A stretch of 64,000 nt of DNA, from NCBI GenBank assembly GCA_041749075.1, contig JBGTBY010000024.1, positions 43,657 through 107,656 of the forward strand, in the 5' to 3' direction. This DNA comes from CAMTWZ01 sp041749075. Its GTDB lineage: Bacteria > Bacteroidota > Rhodothermia > Balneolales > HLUCCA01. Position 1 is the stretch's first letter. Each line of letters starts with the position of its first letter. Made by a program: the position numbers and the translations under genes. The notes beneath the pieces were generated by a model that did not search any database, was not told where the DNA came from, and was given only the letters and a program-made list of their open reading frames with translations. This document shows positions 9,233-18,611 of the stretch, one piece after another.

Positions 9233-10526
9233 GGGTGGCCCCCAACGCCACCCCCATCCCCGGGTAGAAGGGTTCGATGCCGGTCGACTCATATAAGAAG
9301 AGCATCCAAACCAGGCTGGTGCCGCTTGCGGCGAGCATCAGCCAGTGCATGTTTTTCACGCGAAATACTGGCATATAAACGCCTAAAACAGGAATCAGAA
9401 GCCCTGGAATGACCACCGTTCCGATGGTGTACCACAAGTCGATCACATTCGGCATCAGCCAAATCAACACAACTGCAAGAATCGCGCTGATGAAGATTCC
9501 AATGCGTGTATGTGTCGGTCCGATGAGATCCCGACCGATCGTCTGACCCGATAAAAACATGAAGCTATCCAACGTGCTCATGATGGTGGCCAACAAACCA
9601 ACGAAGAACAAGCCGAGTAGTCCGGATGGGAGCAAGCGCGTCGCCATTTCGGGATAGACAAGCGCAGCCGTTTCGAGATCGGGCAGCATCACACGTCCAT
9701 ATAAGGCGGCAAGTATCGTGCTGGCGTCGAAAATGAACCAAAATCCGATGGAGGTAAGGATGCCTTTCCTTGCTATAGCAGGAGTTTTCGCTGCCGCGCA
9801 TCGCTGATGGAAGCCGGGATCGACGAACGTCCAGATGGCGATGAAGAACCATACAAACAGATAAGATATGGAATGTCCACCGGTTAGGTTTTGATGGGCT
9901 TCCGGTAATTGCTTCCAGATCTCTACTGGCGATCCGAGCTCATGCCAGGCGAATCCAATAAGTACAAAGAATCCCAGATACATGAGGACGACTTGCAAAC
10001 GATCGGTATTCACGACGGCGCGAAAGCCGCCAAGCGCCACATAACCCGCTATTAGGAGAGACAAAGTGATAGAGACAAGAGACAAGGAGAGCGAGGGGAG
10101 GAAGAAGAGGACGAGGAGGGAGCACATGAGCAGATAGGGCGCCGGACTCACCAGTACCGCGATCCCAACTGCCGATACGATTCCTGCCGGACGCCCATGG
10201 GCCGCCGTAACCGCATCCGGAATCGTCACATGCGCCATTTCCCGGATTTTCGGCGCCAAGAGCCATGCGAACAGCATCGCGAAGATGTAGTACGGCAATC
10301 CGAACACCACCCATTGCGAAATCCCATACAAGTAGCCGAACTCGCCCACGCCGAGAATGCCTCCATACCAGGTGCTCACAAGCGTCGCCACGAACGCGGG
10401 CAAGGTGAGGGTGCGTCCGCTAAGCAAGAATCCGGATTCATCGCTGATTCCCGGCCGCTTATACAAGCTGATGGCCAGCAACGCCACCCCATATCCACCG
10501 ATCAATGACCAGTCAAGCCAGGTCAT
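9204..10526 (-). CDS. Sodium:solute symporter family (SSF) transporter
   Basis: A 440-residue integral membrane protein with about 11-13 hydrophobic segments. It has the SSF N-terminal pattern: a membrane-spanning start, then SGRTLTLPAFVATLVSTWYG, which matches the family's (G)R.L...v...S..a...g. A later ATIMSTLDSFMFLSGQTIGRD segment matches the conserved S-T-L-D/S-S helix. The substrate cannot be read from sequence. The start overlaps the end of thiN by 14 bases, so the two are translationally coupled, which makes thiamine or a precursor a reasonable guess. Its 3' end overlaps the 3' end of the convergent T9SS cargo gene by 29 bases. Confidence 0.8.
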   Translation of the reverse strand: MTWLDWSLIGGYGVALLAISLYKRPGISDESGFLLSGRTLTLPAFVATLVSTWYGGILGVGEFGYLYGISQWVVFGLPYYIFAMLFAWLLAPKIREMAHVTIPDAVTAAHGRPAGIVSAVGIAVLVSPAPYLLMCSLLVLFFLPSLSLSLVSITLSLLIAGYVALGGFRAVVNTDRLQVVLMYLGFFVLIGFAWHELGSPVEIWKQLPEAHQNLTGGHSISYLFVWFFIAIWTFVDPGFHQRCAAAKTPAIARKGILTSIGFWFIFDASTILAALYGRVMLPDLETAALVYPEMATRLLPSGLLGLFFVGLLATIMSTLDSFMFLSGQTIGRDLIGPTHTRIGIFISAILAVVLIWLMPNVIDLWYTIGTVVIPGLLIPVLGVYMPVFRVKNMHWLMLAASGTSLVWMLFLYESTGIEPFYPGMGVALGATLISRAKAFS

Positions 10527-11127
10527 ACACCATCACGATCAAATCGCCGCTCGTGTGCTGGATGCGGGCGTTGTACTGAGTGGCTTCGTTTGAACTTCCA
10601 TCACGCCGGCCATTTTCCAAGGATTCGCGATACAACGGATATTTGAGTCCGTCGGTGATGATCCCCTCGACGATTCCGGATAATGGGTATAAGGACACGA
10701 TCTGCCCTGGGCGCACCGATAGGGCAATATCCCCTTCCGATAGATACAGCCAGCCATCTTTCATCCGGTAGATGATGGAATCGAACCGATGGCGGTACTG
10801 TTTCAGAACCGAGAGGTTTTTCAGGGTATGATCAAGGCGCTTTCCTGTCGCGCCCAGTACGATTATTTCGTCGAATCCATCGCGTTCGGCGCGGATGAGG
10901 GTTTTTTCAAGGTCATTCGTTTCCTGATCGGTATCGTGCTCGACCGGCACTCCGGGGTACAACAGTGGATCAAAACTATCCAAATCGCCGACCACCAAAT
11001 TCGGAATAAGCCCCATTTCGAGACAGGCATTCGCACCACCATCGGCCGCATAAAGGGCGTCGGCGCCGGGCAACCAGGTTTCCAAGGGCACAGGCAGTTC
11101 GCCCGCACACACGATGAGCAACTTCAT
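10513..11127 (-). CDS. thiN: Thiamine pyrophosphokinase
   Basis: ThiN transfers pyrophosphate from ATP to thiamine to make thiamine diphosphate. The family's acidic motifs are present: ADGGANACLEMG (28-39), VVGDLDSF (45-52), HDTDQETNDLEKTL (about 64-77) and LGATGKRLDHTL. The length of 204 residues is typical. It is divergent from nrnA with only 26 bases between the starts, and upstream of and overlapping the SSF symporter. No THI-box riboswitch is visible in the short leader. Confidence 0.93.
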   Translation of the reverse strand: MKLLIVCAGELPVPLETWLPGADALYAADGGANACLEMGLIPNLVVGDLDSFDPLLYPGVPVEHDTDQETNDLEKTLIRAERDGFDEIIVLGATGKRLDHTLKNLSVLKQYRHRFDSIIYRMKDGWLYLSEGDIALSVRPGQIVSLYPLSGIVEGIITDGLKYPLYRESLENGRRDGSSNEATQYNARIQHTSGDLIVMVYDLA

Positions 11128-11153
11128 GCGGCAAAAATACCCTAAATTCCCTC

Positions 11154-12119
11154 ATGTACTTCGATTCTTTTATTCGAGAGGTCAGCCGATACCGTACGGT
11201 TGCTATTCTGTCTCATGTGCGTCCCGATGCGGATGCGATCGGTTCCCAAACCGCATTGGCCATGTGGTTTCGCGCTCAGGGCGTGACGGCCTACGCCATG
11301 AACGATGATTCCTTGCCACGAAATCTGCTCTGGCTCAGCGACCGCTTTCCTGTGCGTCGCACCGATACCAAGCTACTGGCAGAGGTCGAAGCATACATCG
11401 TGGTGGATGGAAACGCCTTCCATCGGTTCGGAACCGGCGGCGAATTCATCAGCCGGACAAAAAAACCCATTTTCATGATCGATCACCATCCCGATCCCGA
11501 TCCCGGTTTCGTGGTGGCCGTTAATTCGGTGGAGGCCTCATCCACCTGCGAGCTGATTTATCGCCTGTATCGAGAAAGTGACCTGAACTGGTTGTCGCGT
11601 GAAGCCGCAGAAGCCTTGTATTCGGGAATGATGACCGACACAGGCTCCTTCCGTTTCGATTCGGTGACACCCGATACGCATCTGTTCGTGTCCGAAATGA
11701 TGGAGCGAACCCAGATGAACGTATCGGCCATCCATCGCAAGATTTATGACGGACGCAGTTTGGAACACATTCATTTGCTCAGCGATGTGATTCGCACCCT
11801 CGAGCTTCATGCCAATGGCACCATCGCCACGTTTTCGGTGACGAAAAAAATACTCGAGAAGCACCGTGCCGCTTACAGTGATTTGGATGGAATGGTGAAT
11901 TACGGCCTCGGTGTGGCCGGAGTGAAAGCTTCCATCATGGCCTGTGAAGTGGCGGATGGCGTGAAACTCAGCCTCCGATCCATCGATCCGGTCGATGTGA
12001 ACAAATGGGCACGGGAATTGAACGGAGGTGGGCATGTGCGCGCTGCCGGTGGCCACCATCCCGGACCAATGAGCAAAACCTTATTTGATGTCGTTCGAAT
12101 CGGAATGAGCCAAGTATGA
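11154..12119 (+). CDS. nrnA: DHH-family phosphoesterase, NrnA-like oligoribonuclease/pAp phosphatase
   Basis: NrnA-type enzymes degrade nanoRNAs from the end and dephosphorylate 3'-phosphoadenosine 5'-phosphate. The DHH domain shows HVRPDADAIGS (residues 21-31), a DGN motif, the DHHPDPDP motif near residue 110 and a MTDTGSFRFD segment. The C-terminal DHHA1 domain carries GGGHVRAAGG near residue 290. The length of 321 residues fits. The last four bases overlap the following htrA start. A c-di-AMP-cleaving DHH enzyme without the GdpP sensor domains is the alternative. Confidence 0.88.
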   Translation: MYFDSFIREVSRYRTVAILSHVRPDADAIGSQTALAMWFRAQGVTAYAMNDDSLPRNLLWLSDRFPVRRTDTKLLAEVEAYIVVDGNAFHRFGTGGEFISRTKKPIFMIDHHPDPDPGFVVAVNSVEASSTCELIYRLYRESDLNWLSREAAEALYSGMMTDTGSFRFDSVTPDTHLFVSEMMERTQMNVSAIHRKIYDGRSLEHIHLLSDVIRTLELHANGTIATFSVTKKILEKHRAAYSDLDGMVNYGLGVAGVKASIMACEVADGVKLSLRSIDPVDVNKWARELNGGGHVRAAGGHHPGPMSKTLFDVVRIGMSQV

Positions 12120-13279
12120 GAACATCCATCCTTTTTCTATCATTGGGCTTGGTGATGGCCTGCGAGCCGACGACTCGTCCCGACTCGGCGAACCGCTCGA
12201 CAGAAGGATTGTTCACCATCACAGATAGATCCGATGGTGATGTCGATCCGGATGTCAAGATCACCGAAACGCGGATGAATGGTATCACGACGGCGGTTCA
12301 GAATGTGAGTCCGGCGGTGGTTACGATCACGGTCACCGAAGTGCAGCGCTCACAGATGTCCAACGATCCGTTCTTCGACCTTTTTTTCAATCAAGGTCAG
12401 CAACGCGAATTCGTCAGTAGCGGTTCGGGCTTCATCATTTCGGCGGATGGATATGTGGTGACCAACGAACATGTGGCTAATCGCAATGCAAAAACCATCA
12501 AGATCACGTTGTCCGATGGACGTGAATTCGACGCGATTCGTGTGGGATCGGATGAATTCACGGATTTGGCTTTGTTGAAAATCACATCCGGCACCGATTT
12601 TCCTTATGTGGAATTCGGGAATTCGGATGAGCTGATGGTGGGTGAATGGGCTATTGCGGTAGGAAATCCGTTCGGATTGTTTGAAGACGGCCAACCAACG
12701 GTCACTGTCGGCGTTGTGAGTGCCTTGAAGAGGGATTTCCGGCCAGATCCGCAGGATCCACGCATTTATTTGGGGATGATACAAACGGATGCCGCCATCA
12801 ACCGCGGCAATTCGGGCGGACCCTTGGTGAACAGCCTCGGCCATGTGATTGGCATCAACACCTTCATCTATACGGGAGGCACCGGAACCGGCTTCATCGG
12901 CCTCGGATTTGCCATTCCGAGCAATCGCGCCATCAAGATCCTCAATCTTTTGGCTGAAACCGGAGAAGTGTCGCTGGATTATGACCCTGGATTCGAGTTC
13001 CTTCCTATCAACCGTGTTTTGGCCTATCAATACAATCTCCCGACGGTTCAGGGGCTGTTTGTGGTGACGGTGAACCGAGACGGTCCAGCCTTTCATGCGG
13101 GAATCTTGCCTGGCGACATCATTTTACGGATCGGCAGGGAAGCGATTCATGGCGCGCCTCATGCTTGGGCTCTTTTCCGAGAATATGCCGAAGGAGATAC
13201 CATGAGGGTGGAAGTGATCCGTGAAGGACGCTTATATGAGGCCAATATGAAGCTGCGCCGAAAAGTGGTGAACCCCTGA
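12116..13279 (+). CDS. Lipoprotein HtrA/Deg-type serine protease with PDZ domain
   Basis: A periplasmic quality-control protease of the S1C family. The N-terminus has a short hydrophobic stretch ending in the lipobox LVMAC, so it is probably lipid-anchored at Cys16. The catalytic triad is readable: His119 in VTNEHV, Asp150 in FTDLALLKI and Ser233 in GNSGGPLVN. One C-terminal PDZ domain (about 290-380; GLFVVTVNRDGPAFHAGILPGDII) follows. The start codon overlaps the nrnA stop. Membrane-anchored DegS-like and soluble DegP-like proteins are relatives. The lipoprotein anchor and single PDZ are the features to note here. Confidence 0.93.
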   Translation: MRTSILFLSLGLVMACEPTTRPDSANRSTEGLFTITDRSDGDVDPDVKITETRMNGITTAVQNVSPAVVTITVTEVQRSQMSNDPFFDLFFNQGQQREFVSSGSGFIISADGYVVTNEHVANRNAKTIKITLSDGREFDAIRVGSDEFTDLALLKITSGTDFPYVEFGNSDELMVGEWAIAVGNPFGLFEDGQPTVTVGVVSALKRDFRPDPQDPRIYLGMIQTDAAINRGNSGGPLVNSLGHVIGINTFIYTGGTGTGFIGLGFAIPSNRAIKILNLLAETGEVSLDYDPGFEFLPINRVLAYQYNLPTVQGLFVVTVNRDGPAFHAGILPGDIILRIGREAIHGAPHAWALFREYAEGDTMRVEVIREGRLYEANMKLRRKVVNP

Positions 13280-13291
13280 CGGGATTCTCCA

Positions 13292-13321
13292 TTGCAACTG
13301 AGCCCTACCTCTTGTATTTTG
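13292..13321 (+). promoter_or_regulatory. Possible promoter for the 13364-15206 gene group
   Basis: TTG at 13292-13294, a 20-base spacer and TATTTTG at 13315-13321 resemble the Bacteroidota -33/-7 promoter. It lies in the 84-base gap before the ATG at 13364. It was recognised by eye. Confidence 0.35.
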
Positions 13322-13363
13322 CCGGTTCACAACGGGTAAGCAACCTATACCAACAGAATCTCC

Positions 13364-13828
13364 ATGACGATCGATCAACGCAACAGTATCATCAGTATCG
13401 TTCTATCGATAGTAATTATCGGATTGGCGTACGTGCTCTACGATTCCATCACAACGCCTTATCAGGCCAGAGTCAAACAAATTGAAGAACAGACTCGCGT
13501 TCGCGAGCGCTTGCAGAATGTTCGTGACGCACTCATTGCCTATCAGCGTGAGAAAGGGAAATACCCGCCATCGTTGGATAGTATTCAGGTTTTCTTGGAA
13601 ACCGATCCGAAAATGATCGCTGGTCGCGATACGCTGTTCGTATCCAAATTGAACCCGACATTCGACATCAACACCTTCCTGCAATCTCCTCGTAGCCAGA
13701 CTCGTTTCGAGTATGCGTTGAACGACACGCTTCGTCCGATGGTCTACTTGTTGAAAGATCCTGATTCGGACGATCTCATCGGAAGTCTCGATCGCACAAC
13801 CCGATTGAACGCCCCAAGCTGGGATTAA
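13364..13828 (+). CDS. Single-span membrane protein, hypothetical
   Basis: A 154-residue protein with one N-terminal membrane helix (about residues 9-27, IISIVLSIVIIGLAYVLY). A charged coiled-coil-like stretch (VKQIEEQTRVRERLQNVRDAL) and a mixed C-terminal domain presumably face the periplasm. The segment ALIAYQREKGKYPPSLDSI resembles the post-helix part of type II secretion pseudopilins, in which a small domain follows a long helix. No prepilin cleavage site is visible. It ends directly before the GTG of the next gene, so they are probably co-expressed. The function is not recognised. Confidence 0.7.
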   Translation: MTIDQRNSIISIVLSIVIIGLAYVLYDSITTPYQARVKQIEEQTRVRERLQNVRDALIAYQREKGKYPPSLDSIQVFLETDPKMIAGRDTLFVSKLNPTFDINTFLQSPRSQTRFEYALNDTLRPMVYLLKDPDSDDLIGSLDRTTRLNAPSWD

Positions 13829-14671
13829 GTGGTACTGGGCCTGAATTTCGCCGGGCGGCACCTGCTCTACGCGGTGAGCGCCACTGGCAAGGTTGAGGTC
13901 CTGCATCATATCGGTCGAATCGCACTCACAGTAGATGCAACCCAAGCCCTGCGTCATCCCGATTCCGATTCGATGCCAGTCGTCATCGCGGCGGTGGAAA
14001 AACTCATCGCCCAGTTCGGCGCCACTCGCATCCGCATCATCCTTCCAGCAGAGCTCGAATGCTGGGCTACCGTTCCGAAACTGGTGTATGATCATCCCGC
14101 CGAGCGCGATGCCTATCTCGCCGTTCTGCATCATGGCAGCGATCGTGGCGACTTGGTTCCGATCTGGCACGACCTCAGCAACCGCGATTACAAATTGTTC
14201 TGCATCCGTTCCAAACCCACCTTGACCGGTTACAAGAACATCGGCGAACTCGCACCAGAGTATGATATCTGCAGTGAGTTCGAAGCCGGACAGCAATGGA
14301 TTTTGCGTCAAGCATCGCAAGGCGGATTGCTCATGATCGGATGTTATGAACGATACTTGGCCGTCACGTCTTATGCCTTAGGCAAACTTCGCGCGGCAAC
14401 CTGGATCCGCTTCGAAGATCCGTCCGATTTGAATTATATATGGCCCAACACGGCGATCTCCGCAAAATGGATGTCGGGCATCTACGACCGAGTCACCCTT
14501 TATGGTCCGTTGGCTTGGCAGTTCGCCGACATCCTAAAACCGTTTTGGGATGCCCAAGCGGAAGTCACCCGTTTGGATTCATTGCATCGAATCGGTGTCG
14601 TAGCGCCCGAGGAAACCTATGGATTTGGACTGGAAGAGGCATTTCCAGCTATCATGATGGCCATCGACTGA
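13829..14671 (+). CDS. DUF3822-like protein upstream of rsmD
   Basis: A 280-residue soluble protein starting at a GTG directly after the preceding stop. Early segments (LGLNFAGRHLLYAVSATG, then IRIILPAELE) and later LMIGCYERYLAVTSYALG are compatible with the actin-like fold of DUF3822. DUF3822 is a Bacteroidota family that is usually encoded just upstream of the 16S methyltransferase RsmD, as here. The family call rests mainly on this gene order. The function is unknown. It is separated from rsmD by a single base. Confidence 0.6.
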   Translation: MVLGLNFAGRHLLYAVSATGKVEVLHHIGRIALTVDATQALRHPDSDSMPVVIAAVEKLIAQFGATRIRIILPAELECWATVPKLVYDHPAERDAYLAVLHHGSDRGDLVPIWHDLSNRDYKLFCIRSKPTLTGYKNIGELAPEYDICSEFEAGQQWILRQASQGGLLMIGCYERYLAVTSYALGKLRAATWIRFEDPSDLNYIWPNTAISAKWMSGIYDRVTLYGPLAWQFADILKPFWDAQAEVTRLDSLHRIGVVAPEETYGFGLEEAFPAIMMAID

Positions 14672-14672
14672 T

Positions 14673-15206
14673 ATGAGAATCATCACCGGAAGCTTAAAAG
14701 GCAGAAAAGTGGATGTGCCTTCGACGGGGGTCATCCGTCCCACATCCGATTTCACAAAAGGCGGCATCTTCAACATCATCGACGCTCGGAAAGGCATCGA
14801 AGACGCGCTTGTGCTCGATCTGTTCGCTGGAAGTGGAAACCTTGGGTTTGAAGCGATTTCACGAGGCGCAGCCTCGGTACTGAGTGTCGAAATGGATCGT
14901 GGAGCAGTGAAGTCGATCGACCAAACGGCGACCAAATTCGGCGTTTCGGATCAAATGACGGTTGTTTGCGCGAAAGTGGATGCGTTTCTGGCACGCGGAT
15001 CGTTCCAATACGATATCGTCTTCGCCGATCCCCCTTATGATTATGAAGATATGCCGGGCTTGGTCGATATCGTTCTCACCAGCTGGCTCAAGGAGGATGG
15101 TTGGTTCATCCTGGAGCATGATGTTAGACATACGTTCACCGCCCATCCCAAGAACGTATTCGCAAAGCCCTATGGGAAAACCATTGTCTCGATTTTCAAA
15201 TGTTGA
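14673..15206 (+). CDS. rsmD: 16S rRNA (guanine(966)-N2)-methyltransferase RsmD
   Basis: A SAM-dependent methyltransferase that modifies G966 of 16S rRNA. It begins with the family signature MRIITGSLKGRKV...RPTSDFTKGGIFNI. The SAM-binding motif is LDLFAGSGNLGFEAISRGA and the catalytic motif is FADPPYDY. The length of 177 residues is typical. The last bases overlap the start of the T9SS endonuclease-like gene. Confidence 0.95.
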   Translation: MRIITGSLKGRKVDVPSTGVIRPTSDFTKGGIFNIIDARKGIEDALVLDLFAGSGNLGFEAISRGAASVLSVEMDRGAVKSIDQTATKFGVSDQMTVVCAKVDAFLARGSFQYDIVFADPPYDYEDMPGLVDIVLTSWLKEDGWFILEHDVRHTFTAHPKNVFAKPYGKTIVSIFKC

Positions 15207-16849
15207 ACTATCCTGCATTACTACTCCTCCTGCTTTTCAGCTTTAACCAGATTTTCGCTCAGTCTCTACCGATTGAGATAGACGGCGAGTTTGATGACTG
15301 GGACCAAGCGACACTCCTATTTTCCGTCGATCCAACGGCTCCCGAACCATCAGGTATCCATGTGAAGCGGGTCTGGGCGGCGAACGACGACCGGTTTCTG
15401 TTCTTGAAAATCGAAATCGATCGCGAAATCACCTTGCAAGAAACCAATCCGATCGTTTTGCTGATGGATACCGACAACAACGCGTCGAATGGTGCGGAAC
15501 TTCGTTGGGTGTTTGGCAACCGTCAGGGTACATTCCATCACGCGTCGGTCTCGCATTCCATACGATACCCAAACATCCGGCTCCGTACTGCGCCAACGGT
15601 TTCTTCGTCGATGTTTGAAATCGCGATCGGAAGAGACACACAACCGAATGGCTCTGTCTCATTATTTCAGTCCGATACGATTCAAATCCAATTCCAAGGT
15701 GCCAACAATACACTCACGGTAGGTACGTACACATTCGATCTGAAGCCTGTCCTAGCACCCGAACCCATTCCACTTGACCGGTTCGACAATTCGGATGTAC
15801 GCGTTCTTGCGTTCAATGCCTGGAGCGACAAACTGTTTGACACCCAATACACCAATCAGTACCGGCGCATTCTTGAAGCGCTGAGCCCGGATATCATAGC
15901 GTTCCAAGAAATTTGGAATCACAATGCGGCTCAGACGGCTCAACGTGTGGAGGCCCTAGTGCCCAGCGGAGATGATTTTCAATGGCATGCGGTAAAACTC
16001 GACCAAGGGAACGTCACTGTAAGCAAATATCCCATATTGGAATCGTGGCACATCTTGGAGAATCACCGGTTAACCGCAGCATTGATCGACCTACCGGAAG
16101 CGTACAATACCAATCTGATGTTGGTGAACATCCATTTGCGGTGTTGTAGCGGAGGTGAAACCAATCGATGGAATGAAGTCGCCGCACTTGCGAACTTCAT
16201 ATCCAACGCACCCATCCCGGAAGGCACTCCGATCGTTCTTGCAGGTGACTTTAACCTGGTCGGCAATAGTGGACAACTTTCCGCAATCGAGACAAATGGC
16301 CTCCAGCGAGTGCGTGCTCGTCAGACAGAAAAACGAATGAACTACACATGGCGAAACGACAGTGGTGCATACAGTCCGGGCAAACTCGATTATATTTTCT
16401 ATACAAGCAGTTCGCTGACGCTAAAGAACAAGTACACGCTGCAGGTCGAAGAGATGTCGCCGGATCAGCGCGAACGTTATGGCTTGCAATTTGGTGACAC
16501 ACAAGTGGCGTCGGACCATTTACCCCATGTGGCGGATTTCCAAGTGAAAACGTCCACCAGTGCGACCGAAAAATCCAGTTTAATCCATCCATACTCACTC
16601 GAGCAGAACTTCCCGAATCCATTCAACCCCGCTACAAAGATTGCCTTCACGGTACCGGAACCAGTGAATGTGCAAATCGATGTCTTTGATCAATTGGGAC
16701 GCCGGGTTTCCAGGCTTGTAAATGAGACCTTTTCCTCTGGTCTGCATGAAATCGCATTTGACGCATCCGCTCTACCGAGCGGTATATTCCTCATCCGAAT
16801 GATTTCGGGAGAACAGGTCTTTACCAGGAAGATGACCTTGATGAAGTAA
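15200..16849 (+). CDS. Secreted endonuclease/exonuclease/phosphatase-family protein with T9SS sorting domain
   Basis: A 549-residue secreted protein with a signal peptide to about residue 21 (FNQIFAQ). An N-terminal beta-sandwich (about 25-180; EIDGEFDDWDQA, then FLFLKIEIDREI) resembles CBM9/DOMON-type binding modules. The central EEP domain (about 195-450) has the expected motifs: VLAFNAWS, IIAFQEIW, LVNIHLRCCSGG, VLAGDFNL and ASDHLPHVADFQV. These supply the metal-binding Asn/Glu and the catalytic Asp/His of DNase I- or sphingomyelinase-like phosphodiesterases. The C-terminus (NFPNPFNPATKI ... VFDQLGRRV ... KMTLMK) is a T9SS type A sorting signal. The substrate could be extracellular DNA or phospholipid headgroups. 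Confidence 0.87.
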   Translation: MLNYPALLLLLLFSFNQIFAQSLPIEIDGEFDDWDQATLLFSVDPTAPEPSGIHVKRVWAANDDRFLFLKIEIDREITLQETNPIVLLMDTDNNASNGAELRWVFGNRQGTFHHASVSHSIRYPNIRLRTAPTVSSSMFEIAIGRDTQPNGSVSLFQSDTIQIQFQGANNTLTVGTYTFDLKPVLAPEPIPLDRFDNSDVRVLAFNAWSDKLFDTQYTNQYRRILEALSPDIIAFQEIWNHNAAQTAQRVEALVPSGDDFQWHAVKLDQGNVTVSKYPILESWHILENHRLTAALIDLPEAYNTNLMLVNIHLRCCSGGETNRWNEVAALANFISNAPIPEGTPIVLAGDFNLVGNSGQLSAIETNGLQRVRARQTEKRMNYTWRNDSGAYSPGKLDYIFYTSSSLTLKNKYTLQVEEMSPDQRERYGLQFGDTQVASDHLPHVADFQVKTSTSATEKSSLIHPYSLEQNFPNPFNPATKIAFTVPEPVNVQIDVFDQLGRRVSRLVNETFSSGLHEIAFDASALPSGIFLIRMISGEQVFTRKMTLMK

Positions 16850-16905
16850 CGTATTCACACGAAACGTCTCTACTTTAAAATTTATCATTTAAAATTTCTT
16901 CCATC

Positions 16906-17391
16906 ATGACAGCCCTCTACGCCGGGTCGTTCGACCCAATCACATATGGTCATCTGGATATCCTGGAACGTGCTTCCGCGCTGTTTGAACATGTGCATGT
17001 GACGGTGGCGATGAATACTAGAAAGGAATCGGTCTTCACCGCCGAAGAGCGGATCGCTCTGATCAATGAATGTCTTGAAGGAAAAGAATGGGCGAAGAAA
17101 GTGACTGTGGGACAATTCACCGGATTATTAGTGGACCATGCGAAGAAGCTGGGTGTGAACACGTTGGTCCGCGGCGTCAGGCAGGTGTCGGATTTCGAGT
17201 ATGAGTTTCGCATGGCACTGATGAACCGGCGCCTGGCCCCGAACTTGGACACGATTTTTCTGATGCCGAATGAAGAATTGACCTTCGTCTCGGCGAGCTT
17301 GGTGAAAGAAGTGGCCTACTGGGGTGGGGAATTGAGCCACTTCGTGCCCGAAAATGTGGCGAAAGCACTGACTTCCCACTACAAAAAATAG
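16906..17391 (+). CDS. coaD: Phosphopantetheine adenylyltransferase
   Basis: CoaD makes dephospho-CoA from 4'-phosphopantetheine and ATP. It has the nucleotidyltransferase signature YAGSFDPITYGHLDI, the family segments VRGVRQVSDFEYEFRMALMNR, and the C-terminal LTFVSASLVKEVA segment. The length of 161 residues is normal. The upstream gap is A/T-rich (16860-16905) and probably holds its promoter. Confidence 0.97.
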   Translation: MTALYAGSFDPITYGHLDILERASALFEHVHVTVAMNTRKESVFTAEERIALINECLEGKEWAKKVTVGQFTGLLVDHAKKLGVNTLVRGVRQVSDFEYEFRMALMNRRLAPNLDTIFLMPNEELTFVSASLVKEVAYWGGELSHFVPENVAKALTSHYKK

Positions 17392-17414
17392 TGCGCTAAG
17401 CCTTATTTTGAGGC

Positions 17415-18611
17415 ATGACCATTTCCCAACGGGCGAACGCCCTTTCCGCTTCCGAGACCCTAAAAATCACTGCGCTTGCCAAAGAGATGCAGCGCGCCGG
17501 CAAATCCGTGATTTCGTTGAGTGCCGGTGAACCCGATTTCAAAACCCCATCCCATATTTGTGATGCGGCCATTCAGGCCATCCGCGACGGACACCACGGA
17601 TACACGGTGAACGCCGGCACCCCCGAGCTTCGTGAGTTGATCGTAGCCAAACTCAAGCGCGACAACCAACTTGAGTACACTCCCGAGCAGATCATCGTCT
17701 CCAACGGTGCGAAACAATCGGTAGGATTCGCCATCCTCGCCACCATCAACCCTGGCGACGAAGTGATCATCCCCGCGCCGTTTTGGGTGTCCTATCCCGA
17801 AATGGTGAAGCTTGCTGAGGGGACATCCGTCCTGCTCCGCACCGCGTTCGAAAACGATTACAAGCTCACTCCTGCACAGTTGCGCGCCGCGATCACACCG
17901 AAAACCCGGATGCTCATTCTGTGCTCACCTTCCAACCCCACCGGTAGCTGCTACTCGCGTGATGAATTGAAGGAACTCGCAGCCGTGTTGCTTGAATTTC
18001 CGGATATCCTGGTGCTGTCCGATGAGATTTACGAATACATCATTTTTGATGGCGAGCATGTGAGCATCGCCGCGGCTGAGCCGAAATTGAAAGACCGTGT
18101 GATCGTGGTGAACGGCTTTTCGAAAGGCTTCGCCATGACCGGCTGGCGGCTCGGTTACCTCGCCGCAAGCAAAGAGATCGTAGGTGCCTTTGGCAAGATC
18201 CAAAGCCAGGAGACATCCGCACCCAGCACCATTTCCCAGAAAGCCGGCGAGGCCGCGCTTCGTGGGTCCCTCGACACCGTGTTCGCCATGCGCGACGCCT
18301 TCAAAGCCCGTCGCGATTTCATGGTCCAAGCCCTCAATGCAATCCCAGGTGTGAGATGCTTCAATCCGGGTGGCGCGTTTTATGTGTTTCCGGATATTTC
18401 GGCCTATTTGGGCAAGAAGAGTCCGGACGGAACCCTCATCGCGACGTCATCCGACCTTAGCCTCTTCCTCATCGAAGCTGCGGGTATCGCAACCGTTCCC
18501 GGCGACGCATTTGGCGAACCCGACGGCATCCGGCTTAGCTATGCCTGCTCCATGGCCGACCTCGAAGAATCGGTCAAACGCCTGAAAAAAGGTCTCGAAA
18601 CCTTGTCGTGA
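17415..18611 (+). CDS. Class I pyridoxal-phosphate aminotransferase (aspartate aminotransferase-like)
   Basis: A 398-residue fold-type I aminotransferase. The PLP Lys is Lys237 in GFSKGFAMTGWRLGY. Other family marks are LSAGEPDFKTPSHI near the N-terminus, ILCSPSNPTGSCYSRDEL and SDEIYEYI. The pattern fits the aspartate aminotransferase Ib subgroup found in many Bacteroidota. The start follows TATTTTGAGGC by a few bases, so the leader may be very short. The stop overlaps the GTG of the GbsR-type regulator. Confidence 0.92.
   Translation: MTISQRANALSASETLKITALAKEMQRAGKSVISLSAGEPDFKTPSHICDAAIQAIRDGHHGYTVNAGTPELRELIVAKLKRDNQLEYTPEQIIVSNGAKQSVGFAILATINPGDEVIIPAPFWVSYPEMVKLAEGTSVLLRTAFENDYKLTPAQLRAAITPKTRMLILCSPSNPTGSCYSRDELKELAAVLLEFPDILVLSDEIYEYIIFDGEHVSIAAAEPKLKDRVIVVNGFSKGFAMTGWRLGYLAASKEIVGAFGKIQSQETSAPSTISQKAGEAALRGSLDTVFAMRDAFKARRDFMVQALNAIPGVRCFNPGGAFYVFPDISAYLGKKSPDGTLIATSSDLSLFLIEAAGIATVPGDAFGEPDGIRLSYACSMADLEESVKRLKKGLETLS

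Noticed and set aside
11128..11153. THI-box riboswitch upstream of thiN
   Set aside because: Only 26 bases separate thiN from the divergent nrnA gene, which is too short, and no riboswitch pattern is visible.
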